Below are positions 46,618 through 59,435 of a DNA stretch of 64,000 nucleotides, piece by piece. Within the stretch, counting starts at the first letter, position 1. Each line of letters opens with the position of its first letter. The position numbers were made by a program, and so were the translations under genes. Under the pieces are notes generated by a model, which saw only the letters and a list, made by a program, of their open reading frames with translations, was not told the DNA's origin and made no database searches. Location: contig OX422213.1 of assembly GCA_949130495.1 (NCBI GenBank), forward strand, positions 538,207,467 to 538,271,466. The letters run 5' to 3'. The stretch is from Sambucus nigra (taxonomy: Eukaryota; Streptophyta; Magnoliopsida; Dipsacales; Adoxaceae).

Positions 46618-47661
46618 TGCACCCCGAGACACAGTTGCAGTAAATGCATACTCTGTTATCATGTCCTGGTGCATCGCTCATTGCATAAAGGACTAAAGGT
46701 TCAATCTCTCACGAACCATCAAAATAAACGCACATATTAGATGCGAATATAGTTCCAAGCCGATGAGCTACATACATACCTATGCACTCATACGATCGTC
46801 ATCACTATCATTCTCATAGATAACCCGTACCTAGTGTGGCACCCCTCTTAAAATAATAACGAGTGGCCAGCCCTATACTAAATAAACACAGGAATCTCAA
46901 ATGGATCATTCTTAGCATCAATTGTCGATACTAAAATAACATCTGCTAGCTACCCAATACCATAATAAGCGGATGCCAAAATTTTTAAAACATACAATAA
47001 ATATCAAGCCAACAACAAAATAACTATTAACATGAATAGAAAGGTACATGCTCAACATGATGAAATGACATACTCTAGTAATACATCATTAGCACATACA
47101 AGAAAATATACCCGAATATGCTGTCGGGTCACAGACAATACAACATCCAAACGGAAGAAAATATAAAATGCTACATATAACCCTTGGGTATGAACCCGAT
47201 ACACAAAATGAATCCTATCTAGATTTACAAGGAAGTAGGAAACGGCTACAATACAAATCCCATAACAGTCTTCATCTGTCACGACTCCGAGAACACTGGT
47301 TGGAAGAGCATCATTGGTATCCTTGCGTGGGACACCTGTAGTACACAATATATATATGCATATATAGCAAGAAATAAATATAAACGGGTTAGAGCCCAAG
47401 GTGTAAAAATATTTGCAGCAAGTGTATTAACCGTGCATAATAAATATAAATGCAATATTTCATAATTAAAGTGGAGTCGCACTCTTGTGAAACCCCCAAA
47501 CTCACATCTCGTCTACAGCGCGCACCTAATCGTGTCCCTGAACCTTAATTAAGCTACCCGACACATTTAAGGACAAATTACCTAACTGTACGCAACCTAT
47601 GCCCACATGACCCACCATTCTATCGTAACCGAAAAATCCTTTTCATTCTAATCACATATAA

Positions 47662-47663
<2 letters not shown>

Positions 47664-47735
<72 letters not shown>

Positions 47736-47737
47736 GC
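47664..47737. repeat. (CA)n(TA)n microsatellite
   Basis: CA repeats then TA repeats; the matching site in the 5' LTR is 53360-53420, with a shorter CA part and a longer TA part. Confidence 0.95.
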
Positions 47738-49563
47738 CTTACTAGGCTTTATTGGTTATAGTTATTAGTCTTAGCACGACACACATTTTCATTAGTTTTC
47801 GTATAAAGAATTTATTCTCCAAATAACATACATTCGATTTTTAAGGACATAACTTCTCTCCACTCCCAACATTGCACTACGTTTCGTGTGTGGGGCGTCT
47901 CGCAAAGCGAAATCCAAACAAGGAACCCCCCCCCCCCAATACACTACTCCTTGACAATGTTGATCGTTGAGATCGATTGTTCCCTCAACCCACAACCTAT
48001 AACTCCAGCTACTTACTAGGAACAACTATCTCCAAGTATATGAATAAGGTATCATACATAATCCTTAGGGTCTATATAACTTTCTCCAGTTATAAAACAC
48101 AAACATTCAATCCTATAACCATGTACACATACTACACATCATGCATACTTTAACATACTCACACATATACGGTTATAGGATACAAATATACTGCACCATG
48201 TTATCATCTTCCAGGAATTACTCACTTTCCCCCGGGTTACCACATATCGGACAATTATCAAACCGCCATGGTAACACAATCAATCCTAACATATGGTAAG
48301 CGGTCATAGTTCCTAACCGAAAAGTGAGAATGACTCATACCTAAGACTTCTCAGCCCTAAAAATAAAATCACACAAATAATAATGGACGACTATGACCTG
48401 GGGACTATACGCACCCTGCTCCTCAATCCCTGGGCCTCACCCACATCACGCAACCTCCCATGATAGCATGTGCCGGGTAGACTCACACCATAAGTATATA
48501 TATATACATATATATGATCACATCATATAAATAAACTATCACACACGGCATATATATATTCACGCCATATATACACACATATAGACATATCACTATATCT
48601 ATATATATGCATTTATATATACTATCTCTCGTCCGTATGTATGAAATTTATAAATTCGGCTATGGATGTATATAATCCTCATTATATTAGCAGTCGTTCC
48701 AAGCGTACTAACCTAATTCGTTATATAAATATGATCCCTCACTTGAAGCATATTCATCCATTGCCCCTATGATATGAATAGTCTTCCAATATATCCAACA
48801 TTAAGGTTACTAACCCAAAGTTTAACGTATGTAACAATCATTATACATCCCATCTATATCCGAATGCACATCAGTATATCTAATAATAATCCTAAATATA
48901 GGCATACACATGACTAATAGTCTGCAAACCTCAAGCTTAATCCTAAATACATTCCACGACCCCATCAAGTATGGGAATCCCCATTGTTAAATACAAAAAG
49001 ATATATAGTAACTATCCCGACTAACATTACAACGCAACCTATTCTAGTTGATAGTACAATCCAATCGTTCGCAATTTTGCCTACGGTTCAATTGCTCCAA
49101 CGAATCCTTAACATTAATGCATTTATGATTTATTTCTTGAGTTTATCATCACTAAGGATACGCGACCTCTCTCTCTCATTAGTCCCCAATCATATCTTAA
49201 ATATAATCCTATCTCTATAAGGATTCGACACAAAATTCGGCTTACAATTTCCATGCCATACCCTCACAACTCTCTCAAAGAGTCCTCAACCTTTCGTCAT
49301 ATCTAAGCTCACTTCTGACCTCTAAATAGAACTCCCATCCCTAATGAGGTTTGCCACTACCTCGATACAACAACTCCAATGCATATGAGCATAAGTTCTT
49401 AAAATAACTTGATTCGTCCCCACGATCACATCTTGTGAGAAACCCCAAATAAATCTCCAAAACGTATCTCTCACATCATATAATAATGTCCCAAATCGAT
49501 AAACCCAATCGAAGTGGAGTAACACCCGCTCTAGAAAAACCTTGTCGAAACAACCCTGTTTCT

Positions 49564-49765
49564 GAATCGATTCGGTCTAGTCCGAATCGATTCGGTCTCA
49601 AGGGCGAATCGAATCGCCCCTTATGAGAAACGATTCGGTCCCAAAGACCTGTGAGTCTGTCTTAAGCCGAATGGATTCGCTTTAGGTCCGAATCGATTCG
49701 GTTATACATACCTGACACTTTTACCTAAGCCAAATCGATTTGCTTTAGGGGCGAATCGATTCGGG
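49564..49765. repeat. GAATCGATTC palindrome cluster, 3' LTR
   Basis: Perfect 14-bp palindromes CCGAATCGATTCGG at 49582-49595 and 49688-49701, GAATCGATTC at 49564-49573 and about 49752-49761, plus one-base variants (CCAAATCGATTTG, CCGAATGGATTCGC, CGAATCGAATCG). Upstream in sense of an AT-rich TTATATGATG (49472-49481). Confidence 0.92.
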
Positions 49766-50494
49766 TCTGCAGAACTTCAAAAGTTCCCCACTTGTGCATA
49801 ACCCACGAATTATAAACCCCATAAATCAGCTTCTCCCCTTCATCCTTCAGCCCAAATATATTTCTAACATCCAAAAATCATCCTATATCTAATCCCATCA
49901 AGTTATACACCCTTAAACCCAAGTATGAACATCAAATGAAAGATTTAAATACCCAAAATCTAGGTTTTGATATAAATACCCAAAATCCAATTATTTTGTC
50001 CACAAATTATGAAATAAAATACACAAATGAATTATTTAGCAAGATTAAACACTTACCTCAAAGTTGTAGAGGTTGAATCGTCCTCGAGATCGCGTATGGG
50101 CCGAAAATCTCCAAGTTTTCTCCTTTGTCTCTTCCTTTCTTCTTCTTTCTCTCTTTCTCACAAATGAGATAGGGTGATCTATAAGCCTCTTAAGCCTTTA
50201 AAACATAAATCCCAGCTTTAAATGATAATACACACTTTAAATGACTCTTTTACTCCAATTCGAGTCAAACTAACTTAAAAATATTCCGAAATCAAAATAA
50301 ATCCCAAGGACAGTCATTTCGACTCTCTCGATCCATCCGGAATCAATAGCGTACTCAAAATCATCATCTGGAATACTTTATAACGTCCTCAATTTTTGGA
50401 CCTCAATTTCCAAATTCTAAAATTCTCCAATTTAAATATATTTTATTTTTCTCAAAAATTTAATTTCTTAGTCCCAAAGTCGCGAGGTATTACA

Positions 50495-52529
50495 GACCGC
50501 CCCCTTATAAAAATTTTATCCTCAAAATTTAAGTTATGCCTACTACTCCAAACCTCATCTTGTTCTTACATCTACCCTCAAAATGACTATAACTATCTCT
50601 CCCACTTCTCACATCGAATCACTTAAACTTTAAAGTCAAACTAGCTAACCAGGGCGCCCATACACCCTGTTCTCAAGCTCAACTCGTAAAAACATGACTC
50701 GGCTCCACTAGCCTCAAATAGTAATATAATTCTCAATAAATTTATCTATAATAGCGTATTAATTATATAAAATTTTGAAATTTCCAATGGTTGGACTCTT
50801 CTCAATTCCTGATATTCGCTACTTTCATGCGGGGGATGTCTCACAAGAGAAATCCAAACAAGGAACCCTCCCAATACACTATTGTGTAGCTTTGTCGGGG
50901 ATTGAGATCAGTTGAACCAGGGTTAAGGTTTTATAAAAGATTTTTGAGTCATAGATATTTCCCGAAAGCCTATATAGCAATATAATATAAAATAATTTCA
51001 TGTCTTTCGACACATCGATCAAACACCTTATGTTCAAGACATAAGGTCCCAACAAATACAATACTCTCACCAACACCTAGATCTCAAAATTAGCACAACC
51101 CTGAGCTAAATTCCCTGCTCAACAATGAATTCGCTAAACTCTGAACCTCCTCAGTTATAAAAATCCTTAACATCACATTAAAGTATTTCCGCAAGGTAAG
51201 TCCTTCCCTTATTGGAACACTACCATTACCTGCACCTAACCTAACTATAAGAAGATAACCTCATAGTCAGTACTCAATAAGCCTTAACAGTTCACACTTC
51301 CGAAAATCAATAGCACAACTCTCTACTAACACATTGCGAAATGATCTACTATCCCAAAAGATGGCATACAAAGGCCGCACTTACTCACTCCTTCCTCCAA
51401 GGAAATTCGGTACACACTATGGTTATGGCGGCTAATTCCTCATTATACCTTACATGCGACGTTCCAATATCGCGTAAAGCGTGACCTTAAACCCAAAGAA
51501 AGGTATTCTACCTTATACTTACATAATCCAATTGTTTCACTTCATCCTTAGGTCCCTCTACTCCTTCCAGGACAAGTCCTTCTTCCTAAGGCCTAATTCT
51601 CCTCAGAGAAATATCCTCCCGAAAATCCTTCCTAACCATCCTGAAGGACAAAGTGCTATTGCGACCCACGACAACTCCTTTAGTCCAACTCAATGAACCC
51701 AAGTCTCTAAATTTCCTACTTCCTTCTTATATGAAGACGATATTCCTGACAATGGGACAACACCACATACCTTTCATCAGTAAAATTCAGCAATGTCAGG
51801 TTTCCTAACAATTGTTGACGAATTTCTCAATCTAAACCTCCTAAGGACTTTACTATTCGTTTCTTCTCCATATGTACCTTGTCGAGTGCAAAGTTCGCCA
51901 ATCGAGTAGATTCTTATTTGTACTCACCAACAATCGATCACCGTGAGTCATATCTAACAGTCTCCTCCTTATTTTAGCCTGAATTGAGGAAAGAAAATAC
52001 TTTTAATAAAAGCGTGCCCAAGAATCCGTTACGGGCATTACATCACTCTGCATACATCCGTTCAAAGGTGACTTGTGAATCCTTCTTTCACCGACTTATA
52101 ACTATTGCATCAGCTCCTTTCGAAGAGCCTGAAGGATGTCCTTTCCTAAAGGCTTCTAGTACTAATTCCCACGCAGATGGTCCTGGGTGGTCTTGAGCTT
52201 ATCGAAACTGCAGGATGATGTGCCATTACAACAATGGAAGCATCCACCATTCGTGCCACACTATTAGCAACTTCGGTTGCGATCACAGTCCTTATGGGCA
52301 TTTGGGGTTCCACACTATCAGCCCCTCTATTTGCCCTACATAAACGATTAAATTTTGGCGACGTCTGAGATGAAAACAACTGTGTCAAAACGTCGTTTAA
52401 GTGATTACACCTCGCAGAAGAAGATAAACGTAGTGAACACAACAATCCTAATAGTAGGGCTTTACATCAAGAATGCAAAAAACCCACACAGATACTAAAG
52501 ACAATAGAACCTGATGCTCTGATACCATC
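50495..52529 (-). other. Interior of large-LTR element with gag vestige
   Basis: No pol. Minus-strand remains at about 52110-52300 read ATEVANSVARMVDASIVVM and PSAWELVLEAFRKGHPSG, matching the gag N-terminal stretches ANEVAAIVALAVNVALAVV and PSAWERVKDAFQKAYHPEF of Tekay-A. The rest, about 1.6 kb, shows no recognisable protein in any frame. Confidence 0.65.
52510..52527 (-). promoter_or_regulatory. PBS of large-LTR element (initiator tRNA-Met)
   Basis: Minus strand TGGTATCAGAGCATCAGG, identical to the Tekay-A and Tekay-B sites. Confidence 0.9.
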
Positions 52530-53359
52530 TGTGACACCCCGCTTAAAATAATAACGGGTGGCCAGCCCTATACTAAATTAAAACAGGAGTCTCAAATGGA
52601 TCATTTTTAGCATCAACTGTCGATACTAAAATAACATTTGCTAGCTACCCAATACCATAATAAACGGATGCCAAAATTTTTAAAACATACAATAAACATC
52701 AAGCCAACAACAAAATAACTATTAACATGAATAGAAAGGTACATGCTCAACATGATGAAAGGACATACTCTAGTAATACATCATGAGTACATATAAGAAA
52801 ATATATCCGAATATGCTGTCGGGTCACAAACAATACAATATCCATACAGAAGAAAATATAAAATGCTACATATAACCCTTGGGTATGAACCCGATACACA
52901 AAATGAATCCTATTTAGATTTACAAGGAAGTAAGAAACGTCTACAATACAAATCCCGTAACAATCCGCATCAGTCACGACTCCAAGAACACTGGTTGGAA
53001 GAACATCATCGGTATCCTTGCGGGGGGCACCTGTAGTACACAATATATATATATGCATATATAGCAAGAAAGAAATATAAACGGGTCAGAGGCCGAGGTG
53101 TAAAACTATTTGCAGCAAGTGTATTAATCGTGCATAATAAATATAAATGCAATACTTCATAATTAAAGTGGAGTCGCACTCTTGTGAAACCCCTAAACTC
53201 ACCTCTCGTGTACAGCGCACACCTAATCGTGTTTTTGAACCTTAATTAAGCTACCCGACACATTTAAGGACAAATTACCTAAATATACGCAGCCTATGCC
53301 CACATGACCCACCATTCTATCGTAACCTAAAAATCCTTTTCATTCTAATCACACATAAA

Positions 53360-53386
53360 TACACACACACACACACACACACACAC

Positions 53387-53420
<34 letters not shown>
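53360..53420. repeat. (CA)n(TA)n microsatellite
   Basis: Counterpart of 47664-47737. Confidence 0.95.
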
Positions 53421-53423
<3 letters not shown>

Positions 53424-54239
53424 TTACTAGGCTTTATTGGTTCTAGTTATTAGTCTTAGCACGACACACATTTTCATTAGTTTTCGTATATAGAATTTAT
53501 TCTCCAAATAACATACATCCGATTTCTAAGGACAAAACTTCTCTCCACTCCTAACATTGCACTACGTTTCGTGTGTGGGGCATCTCGTAAAGCGGAATCC
53601 AAACAAGGAACCCCCCCAATACACTACTCCTTGACAATGTTGATCGTTGAGATCGATTGTGCCCTCAACCCACAACCTATAACTCCAGCTACTTACTAGG
53701 AACAACTATCTCCAAGTATTTGAGTAAGGTATCACCAAGAATCCTTAGGGTCTATATAACTTTCTCTAGTTATAAAACACAAACATTCAATCCTATAGCC
53801 ATGTACACATACTACACATCATGCATACTTTAACATACTCACACATATACGGTTATAGGATACAAATATACTGCACCATGCTATCATCTTCTAGGAATTA
53901 CTCACTTTCTCCCGGGTTACCACATATCGGACTATTATCACACCGCCATGGTAACAAAATCAATCCTAACATATGGGAAGCGGTCATAGTTCCTAACCGA
54001 AAAGTGAGAACGACTCATACCCAAGACTTCTCACCCCCCAAAATAAAATCACATAAATAATAATGGACGACTATGACCTGGGGACTATACGCACCCTGCT
54101 CCTCAAGCCAGGGGCCTCACCCACATCGCGCAACCTCCCATGATAGCATGTGCCGGATGCTCACACCATAAGTATATATATCATTCACACTATATATATA
54201 CATACATATGATCACATCATATATATAAACTATCACACA

Positions 54240-54240
<1 letters not shown>

Positions 54241-54292
<52 letters not shown>
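54241..54292. repeat. (TA)n microsatellite present in only one LTR copy
   Basis: About 50 bp of TA; the matching place in the other LTR (about 48548-48560) has only a few units. Confidence 0.9.
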
Positions 54293-54296
<4 letters not shown>

Positions 54297-55284
54297 CGCC
54301 ATATATACACACACATAGACATATCACTATATCTATATATACTATCTCTCGTCCGTATGTATGAAATTTATAAATTCGACTATGGGTGTATATAATCCTC
54401 ATTATACTAGTAGTCATTCCATGTGTACTGACCTCATTCATTATATAAATATGATCCCTCAATTGAAGCATATTCATCTGTTGCCCCTATGATATGAATA
54501 GTCTTCCAATATATCCAACATTAAGGTTACTAGCCCAAAGTTTAACGTATGTAACAATCATTATACATCCCATTTATATCCGAATGCACATCAGTATATC
54601 TAATAATAATCCCGTATATAGGTTTACACATAACTAATAGTCTGCAAACCTCAAGCTTAATCCTAAACTCATTCCATGACCCCATCAAGTATGGGAATCC
54701 CCATTGTTAAATACAAAAAGATATATTGTAACTATCCCTACTAACATTACAACGCAACCTTTTCTAGTTGATAGTACAATCCAATCATTCGCAATTTTGC
54801 CTACGGTTCAATTGCTCCTACGAACCCTTAACATTAATGCATTTATGATTTATTTCTTGAGTTTATCATCACTAAGGATACGCGACCTCTCTCTCTCTCA
54901 TTGGTCCCCAATCATATCTTAAATATAATCCTATCGCTATAAGGATTCGACACAAAGTTGGGTTTACAATTTCCACGCCATACCCTCACAACTCTCTCAA
55001 AGAGTCCTCAACCTTTCATCATATCTAAGCTCACTTCTAACCCCTAAATAGAACTCCCATCCCTAATGTGGTTTGCCACTACCTTAATACAACAACTCCA
55101 ATGCATATGAGCATAAGTTCTTAAAGTAGCTTGATTCGACCCCAAGATCACAACTTGTGAGAAACCCTAAATAAATCTCAAAAACGTATCTCTAACATCA
55201 TATAATAATGTCCCAAATCGATAAACCCAATCGAAGTGGAGTAAAACTTACTCTAGAAAAACCTTGTTGAAACAGCCCTGTTTC

Positions 55285-55495
55285 TGAATCGATTTGGTCT
55301 GGTCCGGATCGATTCGGTCTCAAGGGCGAATCGATTCTCCCCTTATGCTAATCGATTTGGTCCCAAAGACCTATGAGTCTGTCTTAAGCCGAATGGATTC
55401 GCTTTAGGTCCGAATCGATTCGGTTATACATACCTGACACTTTTACCTAAGCCGAATCGATTCGCTTTAGGGGGCGAATCGATTCGGGTCTGCAA
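55285..55495. repeat. GAATCGATTC palindrome cluster, 5' LTR
   Basis: Second copy of the 49564-49765 cluster. CCGAATCGATTCGG at about 55409-55422; GAATCGATTC within CCGAATCGATTCGC (about 55452) and GCGAATCGATTCGGG (about 55475). Individual copies differ from the other LTR by one or two bases. Confidence 0.9.
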
Positions 55496-56747
55496 AACTT
55501 CAAAAGTTCCCCACTTGTGCATAACCCACGATTATAAACCCCATAAATCAGCTTTTCCCCTTTATCCTTCAACCCAAATATATTTTTACCATCCAAAAAT
55601 CATCCTATATCTAATCCCATCAAGTTATACACCCTTAAACCGAAGTATGAACATCAAATGCAAGATTTAAATACCTAAAATCTAGGTTTTGATATAAATA
55701 CCCAAAATCCAATTCTTTTGTCCACAAATTATGAAATAAAATACACAAATGAATTATTTAGCAAGATTAAACACTTACCTCGAAGTTGTAGAGGTTGAAT
55801 CGTCCTCAAGATCGCGTATGGGCCGAAGATCTCCAAGTTTTCTCCTTTATCTCTTCGTTTATTCTTCTTTCTCGCTTTCTCACAAATGAGATAGGATGAT
55901 CCGTAAGTGTCTTAAGCCTTTAAAACATAAATCCCAGTTTTAAATGATACATACACACTTTAAATGATTCGTTTACTCCAATTCGAGTCAAACTAACTTA
56001 AAAATATTTCGAAATCAAAATAAATCCCAAGGACAGTCATTTCGACTATCTCGACCCATTCGAAATCAATAGCGCACTCAAAATCGTCATCTGGAATACT
56101 TTATGATGTCCTCAATATTTGGACCTCAATTTCCAAATTCTAAAATTCTCCAATTTAAATATATTTTATTTCTCCCAAAAATTTAATTTCTCAGTCCCAA
56201 CGTCGCGGGGTATTACACCTAGGTTCTATGCTCTAGTGATACAAATCAAAATCCCACCCGAAGGTTCCTTAAGACATGATTATCCACAACGTGAAACCTC
56301 CGCTCGATAGCAAGCAGCGTGGGTATGTCGTACAAATAATAGTTCAATCAATAAGTATACACACAACTTATTATATTCATTATGTATTCACACAACCTAA
56401 GTTCCCAAATTGATATGTAGTATATTCGTCTCTACGACTCACAATACTTTAACCATACGATTACCTCTCTATCATATATACTCCTTAAGGTTATCTCATT
56501 CCAACCATTTCCCTTAGTAGTTACACAGCTCTTCTTATTACTAAATTATGAAAAAAAGACACTCTAGAATAGCGTAGGTCCTATTTTCGTACTTAAAGGA
56601 ACCTAGAAGGATTTTTAACTCATTTAGGCAAAAATTGGAGTTTTTGAAATCTTGTTAGAACCTGGGGATTCTCGTTCGAATGAGTTTCTCACTTCGAACA
56701 AGTTTCTCACTTCAAACGAACTCAAAAATCTTGTTAGTAATCTCATT

Positions 56748-56773
56748 GGAATTCTCGTTCGAACGAGAATTCC
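56748..56773. repeat. 26-bp perfect palindrome in the Tekay-B LTR
   Basis: Arm GGAATTCTCGTTC directly followed by its reverse complement. A partial copy CTCGTTCGAATGAG lies at 56671-56684 and ACTTCGAACAAG at about 56691-56702, so it is a cluster. Confidence 0.95.
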
Positions 56774-57924
56774 GAGAGCGTCCTGTCTTCCAAAAAAATC
56801 ATTTTTTCCCAATTCATTCAACATAAAATTGCTTCAAACTCATCATAATTTACATTCAACAACTCTAATCTATGTTCCCTAGTATTAGAATACTTTCCCA
56901 ACCATTTAACATCAAATCCCTAAAATTATAGCATAAATTTTTGATTAATTTCTCAAATTTTCAACAATCCCTAATTCCACATAACCTCCATTAACAACCA
57001 TTAATTCCAGATTTAATTTCGTGAAAATCAACATGTAAAACCCAAAATTATCATACCCAGAACATGTTTATTCAAATACATGCAAACCTATACTCCCAAT
57101 TAAAGATCAATACCCAATTTCAATCCCAAATTCATAATATCATGGTTATTCCATCAATTATATTAACATGAATCATATATGCTCTAAAAATTCAGCAAGA
57201 TAAACACTTATCTTTTTATGAAGTTCTGATTCACTGAATGAAATTGGTATATGGGTGATCCTCTCTTCACGATCTACGCATTGGTGTATTTTTTTTGGTG
57301 TGAGAGCTTATATTTGTATCCCTTGGTTCCTATGGAGTTCTTCTTCTTCCTCTTTGTTTCTCTCTCTCTCTCTCACACGTAGGTTTGGAAACTCACTTAT
57401 AGACTATTACCCACGTACTCTTCCTTTTTAATTTTGTGTTTTCGTCCATTTTAATTCCCAAAAATCTCAAAAGACTAAAATACCCTCTGGGGTGTTGGTT
57501 TGGCCTAAATTACCCCTAAACCCAGATAAAACACCCGAGTAGAGTTTTCTCACTATCTTGACCCTTTCGGACTCATCAGCGCACTCGAAATGGTCATATG
57601 AGTTAATTAAAAATAAATTATCTTTTTAACCCAATAGGTAATACCGACACGAATCACATGCACGTCCCAACTAAGTATATTGCAACTGCCGTATTTCACT
57701 CCCGGCCATAATAATATTTTCTTAATCATATATTACTTTACTCGCTAAGTAATATTCAACATAATTATCATTAATAAATACTAATTCTCGTCACGCTAGT
57801 AATTATTACATTTAAATTCGAATTAATTGTAAATAAAATTTTCTCCATTTAATTTAATTAATCCTAATTCCATAATTAAAGTAACATCCCTAAAAAATGC
57901 GGGGTATTATACTTCCCCCCTAAT

Positions 57925-59435
57925 AACGACATTTCATCTCAAAATTTGAAAAAGAACATAATTAAGGTGTACCTAGTAGGAATAACTCTGGATATTTATC
58001 CCGCATGTCATCATCGCGCTTCCAGGTAGACTCCTCTATATTATGATGCCGCCATTGCACTCGTACTAACAACACTATCTTTGACCTCAATTTCCTCTCA
58101 CTACTATCTAGGATCGCAACTGGCCCTTCCTCGTAGGGACTATCGGGCTGTAGATCAATCTCCTCTAAGGCAATATGGGTGTGGGCTAAGTCATCCCGAA
58201 GTTATCTCCTCAGCGAGGAAATATGGAACACATCATGAATCCCATGCAAGTGCTCCGGTAGCCCAAGTTTGTAAACTACTAGCCCAAGTCGCTCAATAAT
58301 AGGGAATGGCCAGACATATCTCGATGACAACTTCCCTTTATTCTCAAACCGTAATACCCCCTTCATAGGAGATACTCGTAATAACACCTGATCCCCCACA
58401 CTGAACTCCCTGAAGAACTTCTTAGCATCGTTATAACTTTTTTGCCTATCCTGAGCAACCCAAATGCGACTCCGTATCAACTCAATCTTAGCATAGGTCT
58501 CCTGAATTACCTCCGGCCCAAGTATCTTATTGTCCCCCACTTTAAGCCAACATACTGGGGAACGACAAGGTCTGCTATATAACTCCTCGAACGGAGCCAT
58601 GCCAATAGTAAACTGGTTGGAGTTATTATAAGCAAACTCCATAAGTGGAAGGTACTGCTCCCATTTCCCTCCAAAGTTAAGGATACACATCCGTAACATA
58701 TCCTCTAACATTTGATTCGTCCACTCTGTCTGCCTATCCGTCTGCGAATGATAGGTCGCACTCAATCATAACTTCATCCCCATGGCCTGTTGGAAACTCT
58801 CCCAAAATTTAAACATAAAAATATTGACCCGGTTAGACACAATATCAGCGGGCACCCCGTGAAGTCTCATGATCTCGACAATAAAGATCTGAGCATACTA
58901 CCCCGTAGTATAATCGGTACGGATTAACAGAAAATAAGATACCTTGGCCAATCGATCCATAATCACCCATATGAAATCGTGACCCCTCTGTGATGTAGGT
59001 TTCCCTGTAATGAAATCCACAAGAAATGCTTTCCCATTTCCATATAGGGATCTCTAATGACTGTAGTAATCCTCCCGGTCTCTGATGGTCTGTCTTCACC
59101 AGTTGGCAAGTGGCACACTTCGAAACAAACTCGACGATATCCTTCTTCACGCCACTCCACCAATATTGTCATCTCATATTTTGGTACATCTTATCCCCAC
59201 CAGGATGTACCGTAAATCATGAATCATGCAACTCTGCCATCACCGCATGTCGTAACTCCTCCCCCTTTGTAACTAATAATATGCCATTAAAGCATAAGAC
59301 CCCATCCAAGCTCACGGAGAAGGACTCTGCTCCCTCAACTGGAAGCTGGATAATTCGATCCTGACAGAAGGAATCCGTTGTCTGAGCTTGTATCACCCTG
59401 GTAACTATCTCTGGTGTAATCATCATCATCGACAT
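57925..59435 (-). pseudogene. Integrase of Tekay-B
   Basis: Pieces: 59217-59435 (linker), 58845-59172 (zinc domain CATCQLVK; core remains frame-shifted), 58202-58765 (SQTDRQTEWTNQML keeps the catalytic Glu, MEFAYNN, SRPCRSP, HIHDVFHISSLRR), then a stop and a continued tail with EGPVAILDSSE and HHNIEEST down to about 57930. Collinear with Tekay-A integrase, many more frame breaks. Confidence 0.82.

Larger units (their letters stand above)
46835..50494 (-). repeat. 3' LTR of large-LTR element
   Basis: TGTGGCACCCC to CGAGGTATTACA; pairs with 52530-56217 throughout. Holds a CA/TA microsatellite (47664-47737) and a palindrome cluster (49564-49765). Confidence 0.93.
46835..56217 (-). mobile_element. 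Large-LTR, nearly non-coding gypsy-like element nested in the Tekay-B LTR
   Basis: 9383 bp, LTRs 46835-50494 (3660 bp) and 52530-56217 (3688 bp), perfect duplication CCTAG at 46830-46834 and 56218-56222. PBS for initiator tRNA-Met two bases inside the 5' (right) LTR; purine tract AAGGGGGCGGTC (minus) beside the 3' LTR. Interior only 2035 bp with just a vestige of gag. LTR end sequences and PBS phrase match the Tekay-like group, so it is a non-autonomous relative. Confidence 0.9.
52530..56217 (-). repeat. 5' LTR of large-LTR element
   Basis: TGTGACACCCCGC to GGGTATTACA. Differs from its partner by scattered changes and microsatellite lengths. Confidence 0.93.
44340..57910 (-). repeat. 3' LTR of Tekay-B, with insertions
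   Basis: Left end matches 62761-63299 over 539 bp (44340-44879). Resumes between inserts (46617-46834) and after 56223. The inner end is GGGGTATTATA at about 57901-57911, where Tekay-A has GAGGTATTACA. Contains a 26-bp palindrome (56748-56773). Confidence 0.8.

Noticed and set aside
47052..47399. Near-identical ORFs at 47052-47399 and 52747-53067
   Set aside because: They are the same place in the two LTRs of one element; similarity reflects the LTR pair, not coding constraint.
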